A stretch of 64,000 nucleotides of DNA from Kalaharituber pfeilii (taxonomy: Eukaryota; Ascomycota; Pezizomycetes; Pezizales; Pezizaceae), in the NCBI GenBank assembly GCA_015179045.1, contig WHUZ01000102.1, positions 62,001 through 126,000 of the forward strand, read 5' to 3'. The first letter of the stretch is position 1; each line of letters begins with the position of its first letter. The notes beneath the pieces are model-generated. The model was not told the origin of the DNA. It saw only the letters and a list, made by a program, of their open reading frames with translations, and did no database searches. A program made the translations under genes and the position numbers. Of this stretch, positions 25,614-37,232 are shown in pieces.

Positions 25614-28590
25614 TACTTTGGCATTTTTTCAAGGTCTCAGAAAAGAGGAATTGAAGTCGGTAACAATTTAACTACTCGCTTTGAAACAAGTAGTAGTTTC
25701 TAATATAGCTCTGGAAGCTGATATGCCTTATGACAAAAGGGATGAACCTGTCAGCGTAATATTTCGCCTCATATTCCCATGTTATATTTGCTAATATAAG
25801 GGTCATGTACGCCGCTCGATCACTCTCTCCTTCCGAAATGGATGCTCTCAAAATCTGGACTTGCCAAGCAAATCTCCATGATAAACGCGATGCGGAACCA
25901 GCACTAGAGAATGGAAAATTGCTGAAGGAGCGTCAAGCTAGACAACATGAGAAAATCAGAAAAGTAGGGGAAAACAGCGTAGCAAGAAACAGGCAGAGGT
26001 GAAACAGCAGCCAACAAATGCGGGAACTTGCTTGGGAGGAGCGGAAGAGGGAAGAATAAGATTGCTACGCCAGAGAGGGCACTGGAAGAAGTGGAAAGCA
26101 GAAGGAGAGGTGCTGGAGAAATTGCGGCGAGAAGCTGCAATGACTGGCAGGAGGAACCAAACTGGCAGAATGGAACTAATGGGGGAGTCGTATCAACCAA
26201 ACAGGCGGCAGAACTTACCCCACAGTGCAGGGATAGAGAAAGGCGCTATCCCCACTGTTCAGGTGTAGCTAGTTGATGAGTTTGTGCATCTGGAATGAGA
26301 CTCCGTCAATCCAATGGATGGGATGACTTCCCGTCGCCCAGATTCCCATTCCCGGACGCTTATCAGCGGTCCATCTACCAGCTAACCCCCTTCCAGATTT
26401 TAGAATCTCGACGCACCCCACCTCCCACCCCCTCTCTGCCACATTTCTAGATTCACTCCCAGATATTGCACTAGTAAAAAAATACATTAGACAATGAGAA
26501 AAAAACGCTTCAAACCACAACACCAAAAATTATTGCATATAGATTTACATATGTTTTCTCTATTATACACTACTTACTATGGATTTAGATGAGGAACTTC
26601 GAGCTGCTCTAATATTCACCTCTTTATTACTATTTGGTCTACAAAAGAAGCAATAATAATGAAAGCAGTTTTATTTAGTTCAAGCATTGTAGATACTAGG
26701 AGAAGATTCTAAAGAGTATTAGCAAGAGTGTGGATAACTGGTGACAGCTAAATAGTTGTACATGTGTTGGTGATAATGTACATGCTGGTGATAAAGTAAT
26801 ACATATAGTGGTGATGCTGTAGCCATATTGGTTAGAAATTGCTGTAAAACATTTCGAGAGCTTAGAAGTTTGAGCGTGTATGCTGTGTTCGCGACGGGAA
26901 TCAGGGGTCAAGCCCAGAATTTGGACTGGGCGTCTGGGAATGGGAATCTGGCATATCGGCTGGGCGACTTAGTGGCAAACCTCATTACACTCCCATATTG
27001 CATCAACCTGTTACCAGCCAAAGAGGTTTGCTCCTTCGGTTTTATGTTTACGATATACAGTACAGTACATGACGCATCTCGCCACAAACTGGCTGCAATA
27101 CCTTCTTTATTATGACACCCGTGCGTGGCACCCATTCCACGTTTTATATCTACACCATTTAATATTTTCCTCGTTTGGGATGATTTGTTACAGTTATAAT
27201 CAATTCCCAGTAAGACTACAACCTGCTGTCAAGTACTTCAGGCAGCCCTGCTTGGCAAGCACACTCAGATGTAATCGTACATACTTTCCATTTACCCCTC
27301 TCGGTAACACAAAGCTCCACTGTGTCAGGAGCCGGACTGTATGGCAAGTATTGTCTCGTTCCTTATAAAGCATCCAACCCAACCAAACACGGCTTCGACA
27401 CGGCAGCTGCCTTGATACGAAGATACTGGCGGCTCCAGGTGTATGCTGTTGCTTGGCAGAGGTGAAAATCTGCACAAGGTTTATTCTGTGAGTGCAGGCT
27501 TATAGACAAAAGATCAAAATCATTATTGGTGTTCATAGCTTCCATCCTCTCAGTTTTTTCTTGCATTTGATAGTGCCGGAGTGAATCCAGAGTTGAGTTA
27601 GGTTTCTAACTTCCAGATACATGGTGCCTAATCGAGCGGCGTTTACACAATCAGTGAGGGTAGGAAAGCCTGACCTTTGCGACTTCAAGTCATGGATCTG
27701 CAGCCTGAAAGGGTCGTACTATAACTCCGAGTATAACCACAATCTGTAGAGGACTCTGCACAATTGGCATTCTCCAGCGTGATACGAGTGTTGACAATCA
27801 TGAAAGTCCTATGAACTCCAATAGGGATTCGGCTTTGCAGGCATTGCACAAGAACAAGAGCGAGTTCTTGTCGGGTGCAACATGAAACACAACAGCCGAA
27901 CAGCACCTGCCGCTGATTACTCTCTGTTGAATTCGCGCTAGGATTACAGGAACTTCTGGACGCATGCCAGACTAAGCCGGATGGAATCATACGGCGGTCG
28001 TAATCAGAATATAATTGACCGCTGCTTTAATAGTGTTACAAGAAGCGGAGGTATTCATTATCATTGGCTCTCGTAGTAATCCATAATTTCACGTGCAATA
28101 CGAAAATATTACAGCGGTGAGCGTTGATCCTTGTTCCGCAGGCACAGAAAATATTTGCGCCTTCCTAACAACCCAGGCAAGCTAGGATCCCAGCAAAACA
28201 CTCATAGCGCTGAATTGAAGGATGAAACAACACCTGAGTTTCGTTTGATGATCGTGTGACGTGATGCCGCTTTACTTCTCCATCGATTTTGGTGTTGCCA
28301 GTGGATGGAGGGGTGATGCTTGGATATATTTGCATCGACACACACACGTGATGGCCTAGAGACTTGGCAGTTTAACAACCATTAGAGCTTAAGCTTCAAT
28401 AATGGGGGTTACTAGATTTATAGATATGTCTCCGGTACCTTTGAAATCTACAGTCGAGAAATACTCATCTCGGTGTCAATCATTGACCTCGTGCAACAAC
28501 AAATGAGGTATTTGTCTTAGCTGCAAGGAGCGTCTTCATTCGCCCTTTGACGACTGCATGCAGCACACTGCATGTTTACTTGCTGGAGCA

Positions 28591-28601
28591 CGAGACTGCG
28601 C
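28591..28601. mobile_element. Possible micro-insertion, 11 bp
   Basis: CGAGACTGCGC separates two copies of CTGGAGCA (28583-28590 and 28602-28609). It includes the CGAGACT core but not the usual terminus. Confidence 0.4.
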
Positions 28602-29413
28602 CTGGAGCAACCTCGAAAGTTCTGTTATGGGCATTGCAATTTTGCACAATATCCTCATCTTGGTGCTGTATTCTATTATAAGCTCTGCATCCTGATCTGA
28701 CTCCAGTTAGCTACCTTAGATATTTCTAATAGCGCAGCCAAGGCCAAATGGAGTCCTGTTCACACAACATCACAACATATTCCGAGCTTCCCGTAAGTGA
28801 TTGTCTCGCATGCTTGAAGACCAAAGGCTCTGGGACAGGATGAGGCTCACCATAAGCACGTCCCATAATGCCTGCTGACCACCTAAATACCCCCCTGCGC
28901 ATGCAACCACACCCCTTCTCGAATCCCAGCTATTAGCAGTGCCTTTCGGGCTGTTGTGCCGGATATTCTGCCACCATTAAAGCTGTAGCAGCGTCCAACT
29001 ATACGGTCCCCTACGTCGGCTCCGCAACGACACCCCAAATTCTGGAAAGTTTTGGTGAAAACCATAATACACAATGAACCGAATGGTTCAACTAATCCCC
29101 ACCTAATCAACAATTTAATAGATCGTCTTAGCTTTTCCCCGCTTCTCTTCACCTTGCATACCTGCGCTGGACGTGTGTGTATGACTTCTTACCTTACTTT
29201 TTTGGCCTCTGCCGTCCGCTCTTTCTACATCTGCAGGCTCACCTTCATACAGTCTCGACTGATTACAGCTTTACTTATTTTCTTAATATCCACACTCAAA
29301 AATAATCCTAATCTTATCAGTACATTGGGAGGAGACAGACATAATCTCGTTCCATACAGGCCGATTATCCCAGCTCTGCAGTTTACCCCCCAACATCCAT
29401 ATTTCGTACGTAA

Positions 29414-32069
29414 ATGGCAAGTTTCGAGTACACAAAAACATCACCGAGCGACTCCAGCGACTCAAATGTCCATATAGATTACTTCTCGCAGAGATCGTGG
29501 TCAGAAGAGGTTCTAGGAAGCTTTGGTCATGGGCAGCCCCCACCTCCGACCTACAAAATTCCCCGCAAGCAAGTCAACTCAAGTTTAATACACACCCCAT
29601 CAAACCCTCAGCGGTCACGACAAGTGAGTATAGCGCAGTCGGTCTCCAATGGAGGAAGGTCATCAGTGCAGTGGAATTATCAGAATGGGGGCTTAGCGGT
29701 GCAATATGAGGATGAGGGCGGAGCCAATCAAGAACGCAACGCTGTAACTCCAGTTTCTCCCAGGGAGGGCATGGAGATTAATTTCGAAACGGCATTCAGA
29801 TTTTCTGGACTGGGAAGAGGAAATGGGGCTAAGAGAAGTGGAGGAAGCAGTGTGGAGGTTCGTGTTGGGGATATTTCCCGAACAACGAGTGCTGGCACAG
29901 TTAGGCAGTTTGTCATTCGAAAACAAAGTGCGGTGGACAGGGGAGAGAGAGGAATAGGCCCAGAATTTCGAATAGCAGATTCATCAGTGCCTACAGTACC
30001 TGCGGGCAATTTATCGAGTAATATGGGAAGTCCAGTAAATGATATATCAATACCACGAACATTAAATATATCAGCCCCAGCCGAAGCTCATACTTCCGGG
30101 CTACTCACTCCATCGCATAAACCTCTCGTCCAACCAAAATATGACAACCACATTGATGCGATACAGCCGCTGTTTTCACAAACCGCGCAAATGCAAGGGA
30201 ATTCAGAGGCCATATACAGTTCTCCTATAGAGTCACATGGAGGCAAAATGTCCGGAATAGAGCGCCCAATACATTCACCCTATATTCATTACTCTCCAGA
30301 ACCGGAACAGGCTCCGAACAAAGATGGTAGTGGCATTTCTCCGGGTGGGAATGGTGATGTAAGCAAAGAGATGACATGGTCTTGGGATCAAGATGTAAAC
30401 AATCCGCAGAATTGGACCATGAAAAAGAAATGTTACAATACATTGGTGGTGTTGTTATACAGCTTTGCAATGTATAAATTCTCCATATCGTGGTCGTTTT
30501 GATAGATGGGAAGCTAATAGAAGATGTATTGTAGTGTTTTTGCTGCAGCAATGTATTTACCAGGGTATCCAGCTCTCGCCCTTGAATTCCAAGTCTCGCC
30601 AACGACCACTGTTTCAGGGTTTACTTTGTTTATTCTCGGCCTCGCCTTCGGACCGTTACTTGGGGTTGTTTTGGGTGATACATATGGGCGAAGAGCAATA
30701 TATGGCCTAGCATTGCCATTATCCTCTCTATTCACAATGGGAGCAGGTCTGGCAAACAATGTTGGCGCAGTGGTAGCATGCAGATTCTTTGCCGCAATCC
30801 TTGCGAGTCCTGCGGTTGCTACAGGATGGTTTGTGGTAGCAGACATTTGGTCTTTGGAAAAGACTAATCTTCCAACAATGTTTTATATGTATACCATGTG
30901 CGGAGGACCATGCCTTGGTGGGTAGCCGGACTCTTTCGGCCGCTTAGATGAGCTTATCTCCGCTAATCCGTATGTAGGACCACTCATTGGCGGTTTCGCA
31001 GTTCAATATGGGAACTGGCCATGGACAATGTGGGTTACACTCATGGTCTCGGGAGTCATTTATATGTTGTCATATTTCCTATCCGAAACGCATAAAACAC
31101 AGATCCTCTACCAGCGTGATCAACTCCTCAGAAAAACGGAAGAGTTACCCTCTCCTCCACCTTCCGCCGGGCTCCAAGGCGCAATTTCTGACATCCGTCG
31201 AAGTGCGTCAAGAAGACTACGCAAACCACGGGCTCCCAGCGCTTTAAAACAGAATAGGAAAGTAGTACTGAAAACTGGCTTTCAGGTAACGATTATGCAC
31301 GCTGCAAAGATGTTAGTTATTGAGCCACTTGTGACATTAATAAGCCTGTACGTTGGCTTCGTGTTTGGATGCCTGTTCCAGACACTTGTATCCGTCCCGC
31401 TTGTGTTCGGCGTAGTGTATAAGCTTGATGCAATTGAAAGTGGATTTACAATTTTAGGAATCGCGGGGGGGATGTTTCTCTCGTTGTTGGTGCTAGTGGT
31501 GTTGGATTTGACCATACATAGGCGTGCGCAGCGTAGGATTATGACCTGGCTGGGCGGAAGGCTTGCTCCGGAGGAAAGGTTGTCCTTGGCGCTGATAGGG
31601 AGCATCATGTTCCCTATTTCGCTGTTTTGGTGGGCGTGGGGTGCGCGGGAGAATGTGCATTGGTTTCTGCCCATATTAGGCGGAATTACTGTTGGCTTTG
31701 CTGGGTTTTCGATTATCGTAAGGGTTCCTATCGCTTCCCATCCCGTTCCACTCATGAATCAAGTGGTGGCTAATTTGTGGGGCCAACCAGCTTGGTATGA
31801 CACTCTATCTCCATGAGACGTACTCTGGAGACACATTTGTTTCTGCGATTTCTGCAGCGACAACAATTCAATGCCTCCTCGGCGCGTTATTCCCACTGTT
31901 CACAATACCATTGTACAAGAGTCTGAGCATTGGGTGGGCAGGCAGCGTGATGGCATTTCTGAGTTTGATTTTCGTGCCGGTGCCATGGGTCATCTGGAGG
32001 TGGGGCCGGAACTTGAGGGGCCGGAGCTCTTTCGGTGTTAATGTGTTTTGTGAGAGGGAGCGGCGGTGA
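29414..32069 (+). CDS. MFS transporter (DHA1-like) with long N-terminal tail
   Basis: Plasma-membrane proton antiporter of the major facilitator superfamily, most like the fungal drug/polyamine exporter group. Four exons join to 819 codons: 29414-30471, 30535-30917, 30978-31717 and 31791-32069; introns of 63, 60 and 73 bp are GT-AG and keep frame. Residues 1 to about 335 are hydrophilic and Ser/Pro/Gly-rich, unusually long for DHA1 proteins. The conserved WSWDQDVNNPQNW entry motif precedes the first membrane segment. Motif A is GDTYGRR (400-406) in the first half, followed by a large cytoplasmic loop and the second set of helices. The end IWRWGRNLR is typical of the family. Substrate cannot be told. 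The first intron acceptor (TTGTAG at 30534) was chosen because it restores frame into VFAAAMYLPGYPAL. Confidence 0.88.
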
Positions 32070-32676
32070 ATGCTGCGCAAGTATTGGCAAAAAGTAGATG
32101 GATGCTTTGCTCTTCGGACTTTTTACGGCTTCCATGGACATTCGAGCTTGGAACTCTCTGCTTCTGTCTTCCTTCTATTTCAATTGGAGTTATGGGGCGC
32201 ACCGGGCTTTTTTTTTTTTTTTTACTTTTAGCTTTTTTGTTTTTCTTTGGACTGATTATTCATCATTCACGATCTAGATTCAATATAGAGATAACCGATG
32301 TACCATACATAGCACGCTGATTGTTATAGAATGCAATTTCCGCGCCCGGGATAAAGGAATACAGGCACATAGCTAGAACTGCGACGTTTGATTTCTCTGC
32401 TGTAATGAGGAAGCCAAGTAAGAGTTACTTAGCATATGTATTCATGCGTCAAGCATTGATAACGGCGGAGCCCTTGTTACATGAGCAACGTTACTCACTT
32501 ACTTTCTCAGCCTAGGAAATGCGTGTATCATTCATTCATGAATGCACTGCCACGCACAAAGTGCCTTGACGTCCAACCAGAACTTCCGTATGCCGGGAGT
32601 CATGACCGTATGATACAGCTTGCATACTTCTAACATGCTAGCGCCCTAGGCGCCCCGCCAAGGCGGATTTCGCTCA

Positions 32677-32698
32677 GCCTGGCTGCACCACCCCTCGT
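32677..32698. mobile_element. Micro-insertion, 22 bp, ...CCCCTCGT
   Basis: Between perfect 10-bp repeats ATTTCGCTCA (32667-32676 and 32699-32708). The 20-bp core CTGGCTGCACCACCCCTCGT matches the insert at 46397-46426 at 18 of 20 positions, showing both come from one element family. Confidence 0.85.
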
Positions 32699-32740
32699 AT
32701 TTCGCTCAACCCCTTGTGCGACCCTTCGGAAGCAAGCCGC

Positions 32741-32870
32741 GGCGGTGTGGAAATCCGCCGCGTGCGGCGGTGTGGAAATCCGCCGCGTGCGGCGCCGTGT
32801 CCGCCGTGTCCGCCGTGTCCGCCGTGTCCACCGCCGTGTCCACCGCCGTGTCCGCCGCCGTGCCCACCAC
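32741..32870. repeat. GC-rich minisatellite
   Basis: Two exact 25-bp units (32741-32765 and 32766-32790), each with GGCGG and CCGCC arms that can form a hairpin, run into a 9-bp CGCCGTGTC-type array with CGCCGTGTCCAC variants up to about 32,870. Confidence 0.85.
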
Positions 32871-33069
32871 CATATCCGGCGGACTTCGCAAACGACTTGC
32901 GTAAGTAACGAAGCTCATCCAGGGCAATGTTCCGCTTCGGATATCTTCAAACACTCTAGCTACGAGCGCAAGTTTGCTCCACTGCGTACATTGGTTAATC
33001 TGTAGCGCTGCACCTTAGTGATGAATCTACAGACCAGTTAGCAGGTGCATCATGAGTTGTTCCCCCCGA

Positions 33070-33070
<1 letters not shown>

Positions 33071-33103
<33 letters not shown>
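33071..33103. repeat. 33-bp poly(C) tract
   Basis: Uninterrupted C run in the window sequence. True length is uncertain because such tracts sequence poorly. Confidence 0.8.
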
Positions 33104-33107
<4 letters not shown>

Positions 33108-33607
33108 TTTCATTTTAAGCCTCTTGACCGCCAATTGGACGGACATCGGAGCATTACGGAGTAACGCAATGAATCGTTGCAACGTTGCTCGTGCCGCAGC
33201 CACCACCTTGCAGCACAGCATCAATATGAGGAAAGCGTGGTGGTGCCTGTTGATCATTGCAAGAAGTAACGTTGTTTGTGTGGCCCCTCCACCCCTCCGG
33301 CCCCGCCCCCGCCCCCGCCCCAATGCACAAAGGGCTGCAAGCTGGCCGCAGCAAGGCGGGTAGGATATCCGGCCAGGCGGACGAAGTGAGGCATGGGCAA
33401 GGCATGACAGTAGAGAAGGAGTCCAGGAGTGTTACTTAAGAGCCCTGAGGACCACCTCGGTGGAGGCACGGCACATATCGATCAAAGCAACATTTATACT
33501 CTACCTCCACGAGTGGTCACGAGCTAAGTTGCCAACATTGAAATTACTAGTATCTTGCCCTCAACCAGGAGATCAAGATTCTTTTTCACCTCGCTCAAGC
33601 TTCGATA

Positions 33608-34558
33608 ATGGCCTTCAACACAGACGAAAAGTCTCCTGCTGCGCTCGCAGCACTCATCACAGGCACTCCCGACCCCTCCTTGACCGTTAGTCCGCCTCCA
33701 TACGACCCTTCACTTGCCGAACCTGTCACAGATGAAAAGCTCCCACAGTACTCTGGCCCATCCTCTCCGGTCTCCGTCCTAACCTCACCGAGCACCACCT
33801 CCCTTGCCAGCTTCGAGGAGGCGACCAACGGCGCCCCAGCAGTAGCAAACAAGCTCTACATCTCCCAGCGCGGAAACACGCTCCGGCCATGGCCGTTCGC
33901 ATACCCGAGCGAGCTCGTCACGCATATTTATGACTCCACCCGGGACAAAATCCTGTACACCTCCACAAGATTCAAGAAATGCAGCGGATCGGGCGTCATG
34001 GTGGGTGTGGAGGAGAACGGTGGGGAGAAGATCGAGGTCTCGACGACCTATTTTTGGGGCCCTGGAAATGATCCCAAAATTGTGTGGGAGGGACCAGAAG
34101 GGAAGGAGGAGGTGATGGTGCATGGGAAGGGCAAGCTGACCCGCTCAAGGTATTTTGTCTACAAAGGCGAGCGGTACGAATGGCGATACAAGGGCAAACT
34201 GTCGGAAGCTGTAGGCATGGTGCTGCAGCGGGTCGAGGACCCCGATGATGTCATAGAGAAAGTCCCTGAAACCCAATGTGAGGATAAGGGAGGCAACTGC
34301 AAGGGCAAAGGGAAATCGCGATCGAGGGATAAGAAAGTGTATATTCCCATTGCGGACTTTGTCAGGGATGAGGAAGAGAATGGAAGGATTCTCGGCATGG
34401 GACCGGCAGGGCAGGGCGGATGGGTGACAATATTTGACCAGGGGAACGCGAAATCACCGATGCCAGACTGGTTGATTGTTGCGACTTGTATGGTGATGTT
34501 GAAGCGCGAGAGGGAGAGAAGGGCGGCCGCACTAGCAGCAGCAGTAAGTACCTCTTAA
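33608..34558 (+). CDS. Fungal hypothetical protein, 316 aa
   Basis: Intronless frame starting at ATG 33608. The N-terminal ~80 residues are disordered and Ser/Pro-rich, with a PPPY motif (residues 29-32) that could bind WW-domain proteins. Residues 85-215 look like a compact beta-rich domain (repeated Lys/Tyr/Trp-containing strands such as RYEWRYKGKL). A short Lys/Gly-rich loop follows, then a C-terminal segment (RILGMGPAGQGGW to MLKRERERR). No signal peptide and no membrane span. I do not recognise a named family; lipocalin- or tubby-like fungal proteins are possible analogies only. A GTAAGT at 34541-34546 just before the stop could be a donor, so a short extra 3' exon is possible. Codon use is GC-rich compared with the flanks, supporting a real gene. 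Confidence 0.7.
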   Translation: MAFNTDEKSPAALAALITGTPDPSLTVSPPPYDPSLAEPVTDEKLPQYSGPSSPVSVLTSPSTTSLASFEEATNGAPAVANKLYISQRGNTLRPWPFAYPSELVTHIYDSTRDKILYTSTRFKKCSGSGVMVGVEENGGEKIEVSTTYFWGPGNDPKIVWEGPEGKEEVMVHGKGKLTRSRYFVYKGERYEWRYKGKLSEAVGMVLQRVEDPDDVIEKVPETQCEDKGGNCKGKGKSRSRDKKVYIPIADFVRDEEENGRILGMGPAGQGGWVTIFDQGNAKSPMPDWLIVATCMVMLKRERERRAAALAAAVSTS

Positions 34559-34628
34559 CGTCCACTCCCTAAAATACATGAGTGCTAACTTCTTAAAGTA
34601 TTATGGGGGACATTAGTAGTGATATGCT

Positions 34629-34639
34629 AGGCACGAGAC
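34629..34639. mobile_element. Micro-insertion, 11 bp, ...GCACGAGAC
   Basis: AGGCACGAGAC between perfect 12-bp repeats TAGTGATATGCT (34617-34628 and 34640-34651). Read with a 9-bp duplication (GTGATATGC) the insert becomes TAGGCACGAGACTA, with TAG and CTA ends. Confidence 0.85.
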
Positions 34640-35030
34640 TAGTGATATGCTTACGTTTGAATTGTTTCAGAGTTGATATCGTTAATAGATCGGCTTTTTT
34701 TTTTTTTATGCTTTGTGTTTTTCGATATTGTTAGTGGGAAGGCGTAAGGTTCAATGTTGATTCAGACAGGTTTCTGTTTTCTTTATTTTCTTGCTTCATT
34801 TTTTCTTTTCCTGTTGTACCAATATTCTTAGGATCCATATTATTTATTGCCTCTCGCCGTCATTCCGCTATTTTATTTTAGAGTTGTCTCCCATAGTGGG
34901 TATGTGGATGTTCTCGTTTGCTGGTTGCCAAAAGCTATCTATTATTGAAGATTTTTGCATACATGGTTAATTAATTTTTGTGCTCTGCAGTAAGCTGATT
35001 GGCTCACCGTTTCATCATCTACGGTAGTAG

Positions 35031-35090
35031 ATTTATTTATTTATTTATTTATTATTTATTTATTTACTTATTTATTTATTTATTTATTAT
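35031..35090. repeat. (TTTA)n microsatellite
   Basis: About 15 TTTA/TTAT units with two interruptions. Confidence 0.9.
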
Positions 35091-37232
35091 CTTTCTTTAC
35101 TTTTCTGTTAATTATTCCATTTTTGCTGCAAAAGTTATGCATGCCAACATCCATAGAATCCCAACTCTCCCGCCTGACATAGATCGGCTTTGATCTTAGA
35201 TAACTAGCCCTTGCTCCACCATTCGGTTGCGCTGAGAGTGGGATCGAGACGTTTTTAATGACACTTAAATCGTCATCTTTGCCAAAGTCCCGCGATAACC
35301 GCAAAAGGCAACGCAGTATACGGTTTACGAGACTGTATAATATCTATTCAACCCCTCCATCCCCCTTACGTAGCCTAAACTTTGCAAGACGCCTCTAACG
35401 ATCTCCCCCTCACTTTACCCCCCCACAGAGACCTACAGTTTCTGCACGAGTCATTTGCGTATTCTCTCCTTGCGCCCTGCGGTTCAATATAACCATATAT
35501 GGAACAACTGCCGACCGGCTAGAAACTAGTTTTCCTCCTTGGACATTTACGGAAGGCCCTCGAAAGCCTCCTTATGAACCTTCGTAATACCGTCCTCTTT
35601 ATGAAAGGCGAGCAGTTTCAAATACTTCAAGTGGAGACGACAATCCCCTGTCGTATGGCTTTATTTGTTATCATCCTTATCTCACTAGAGATCATCCTTG
35701 GTGTCGCCCTTGATTTCTTGACTGTAAACAATATTTTTAGGATAGGGCCACCGGTAACAACGGTAACGACAGCAAATTCTCGAATGTGCATTACATCAAG
35801 GGAATACTTCCATAGGCCGCCTGTCCAGGGAATCTTGCAGTATTCCCAACACAGAGGGCAAGAATTAGAACATAAGTTGTGATTGATATATTGTATGTGC
35901 CAAGACTACTTTGCGGAATTGTGGGGACTTTCATGACACCCGACTATGACTTATGCTACGGACGTTCACTGCACCATCAGCAACAGCCCGAGCCTGGAGC
36001 TCTCTCAGAAAGGAAAGGAAAGCAGGAGAAGCTGCATTGGACTTGAACGAGAAAAAGCGGTATATGAGGCAGTGGTGGTGGAGCGTGTAGCTGAGTCGGC
36101 GGGGGCGGAGAATAAAATGTGATCGCGAGTTACCAATTTGACCCAGCGGGGGTGAGTCAGCAGGCATGGTTGGGCGTGGTGGCATGAGTTTGTCCAGTCA
36201 AGAACGGAGTTTGTCTATGATATGCAAGCAAGACTCTCATTCCACTACTTATCAATAATACGGATCTATCGCATGCGTATAAACCGTCACTCCCGCCTCG
36301 TTGTGAATATAGTTTCCTTAACTGAAGCGCCGGATCTTCGAAGCGCTACAACGTACTCGCTGAATAAACCAAAACCGACCGGAGTTAGAGTGGCAAAGCT
36401 TTGGTTGTTAGGGGAGGGCTCGTAGGTGAGGATGTGGAGTGGATCGTGGTGGGGTTTGCAGCTTCCCGTGAGAACGATAGGGGACGGAAAAGACTTAGTA
36501 TCAAGATTGTGGTATCTGTCTCTTCCTGACCTTGTTACTCACTCCCATCCATTACGGTCTCCTTTGAAGTCGTGGGATGCATCCTGGGTGACCCCTCCCG
36601 GATTCTATGGACCGTTACCAGTTATACGTACCAAGTGATATTTTATACGCATGGCGAGGGAGGTATCATATTGCTGGAATCATTACTGGTAAGTATGCCT
36701 GGAAGACATCAGCCAACCAAGTCTAGCTTCAACAGGAAAATATTGCCGAAGCCACAACCGAAGCCACATCTTACGGTATACAAGCCACAAACAATCGCGG
36801 TAGGGTCTAGTCTTGGAACCACTATTTGCCACAAGCTATAGCGTGGTTTACAATTCCGCCGATTACTTCAAGTGTTATTCTACACATAAGGAGGACACCG
36901 ATATGGGACTGTAATCCTCACCAGACTGCCTGCAGCGCTCGAACACCCGAACCATTTTCGTCTACCTTTTGTTTCCATCAAGTCTTTCCAAGCACGAACG
37001 TTCAACTCCAACTATCAGCAAGCTGTCCAACCCTTGTAAAGACGTTACCTACCTTGGTTGCTTAGCAAATCTCGCCGCCCGATTAGTGCTACTTTGTACT
37101 ACAAAGTATTTCTTTCTAATTTGCTGGCGGCTTATCTGTCTTGACAAGAGGGCTGCTTGGTTCATAGTCCCTCCCGACGGGAAGAAGCTGCTTTCCGATA
37201 ACAACTTGAGCGCAAGGAAGGGAAACATCGAA

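Larger units (their letters stand above)
24771..29413. other. Gene-poor region with possible transposon relic
   Basis: Plus-strand frames at 25065-25430, 25805-26002 and 25999-26268 are Lys/Arg/Glu-rich and separated by stops. A charged C-terminal tail of a decayed DDE transposase is possible but not supported by any catalytic motif. 26,270-29,400 contains only overlapping random-looking frames. No gene is called. Confidence 0.35.
32070..33607. other. Intergenic with GC minisatellite and homopolymers
   Basis: Downstream of the MFS gene is a T-rich stretch (32,211-32,250), then the micro-insertion at 32677-32698, a GC-rich minisatellite and a 33-bp C tract. Translated frames here are repeat artefacts. 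Confidence 0.5.
34559..37232. other. Intergenic, AT-rich
   Basis: Contains the micro-insertion at 34629-34639, a T-tract (34,696-34,706) and a (TTTA)n microsatellite. Frames at 35574-35882 and 36222-36841 show no family features. The upstream in-frame extension of the EamA gene (36969-37232) has no support. Confidence 0.4.

Noticed and set aside
25065..26276. Charged frames thought to be a transposase tail
   Set aside because: No DDE residues, TIRs or zinc knuckle could be confirmed; stops interrupt the frame.
35316..35339. TTTACGAGACT between GTATA repeats
   Set aside because: Only 5 bp of flanking repeat, within chance expectation.
36969..37232. N-terminal extension of the EamA transporter
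   Set aside because: The in-frame upstream part has a composition unlike the family, and the ATG at 37233 gives a normal-looking cytoplasmic N-terminus.
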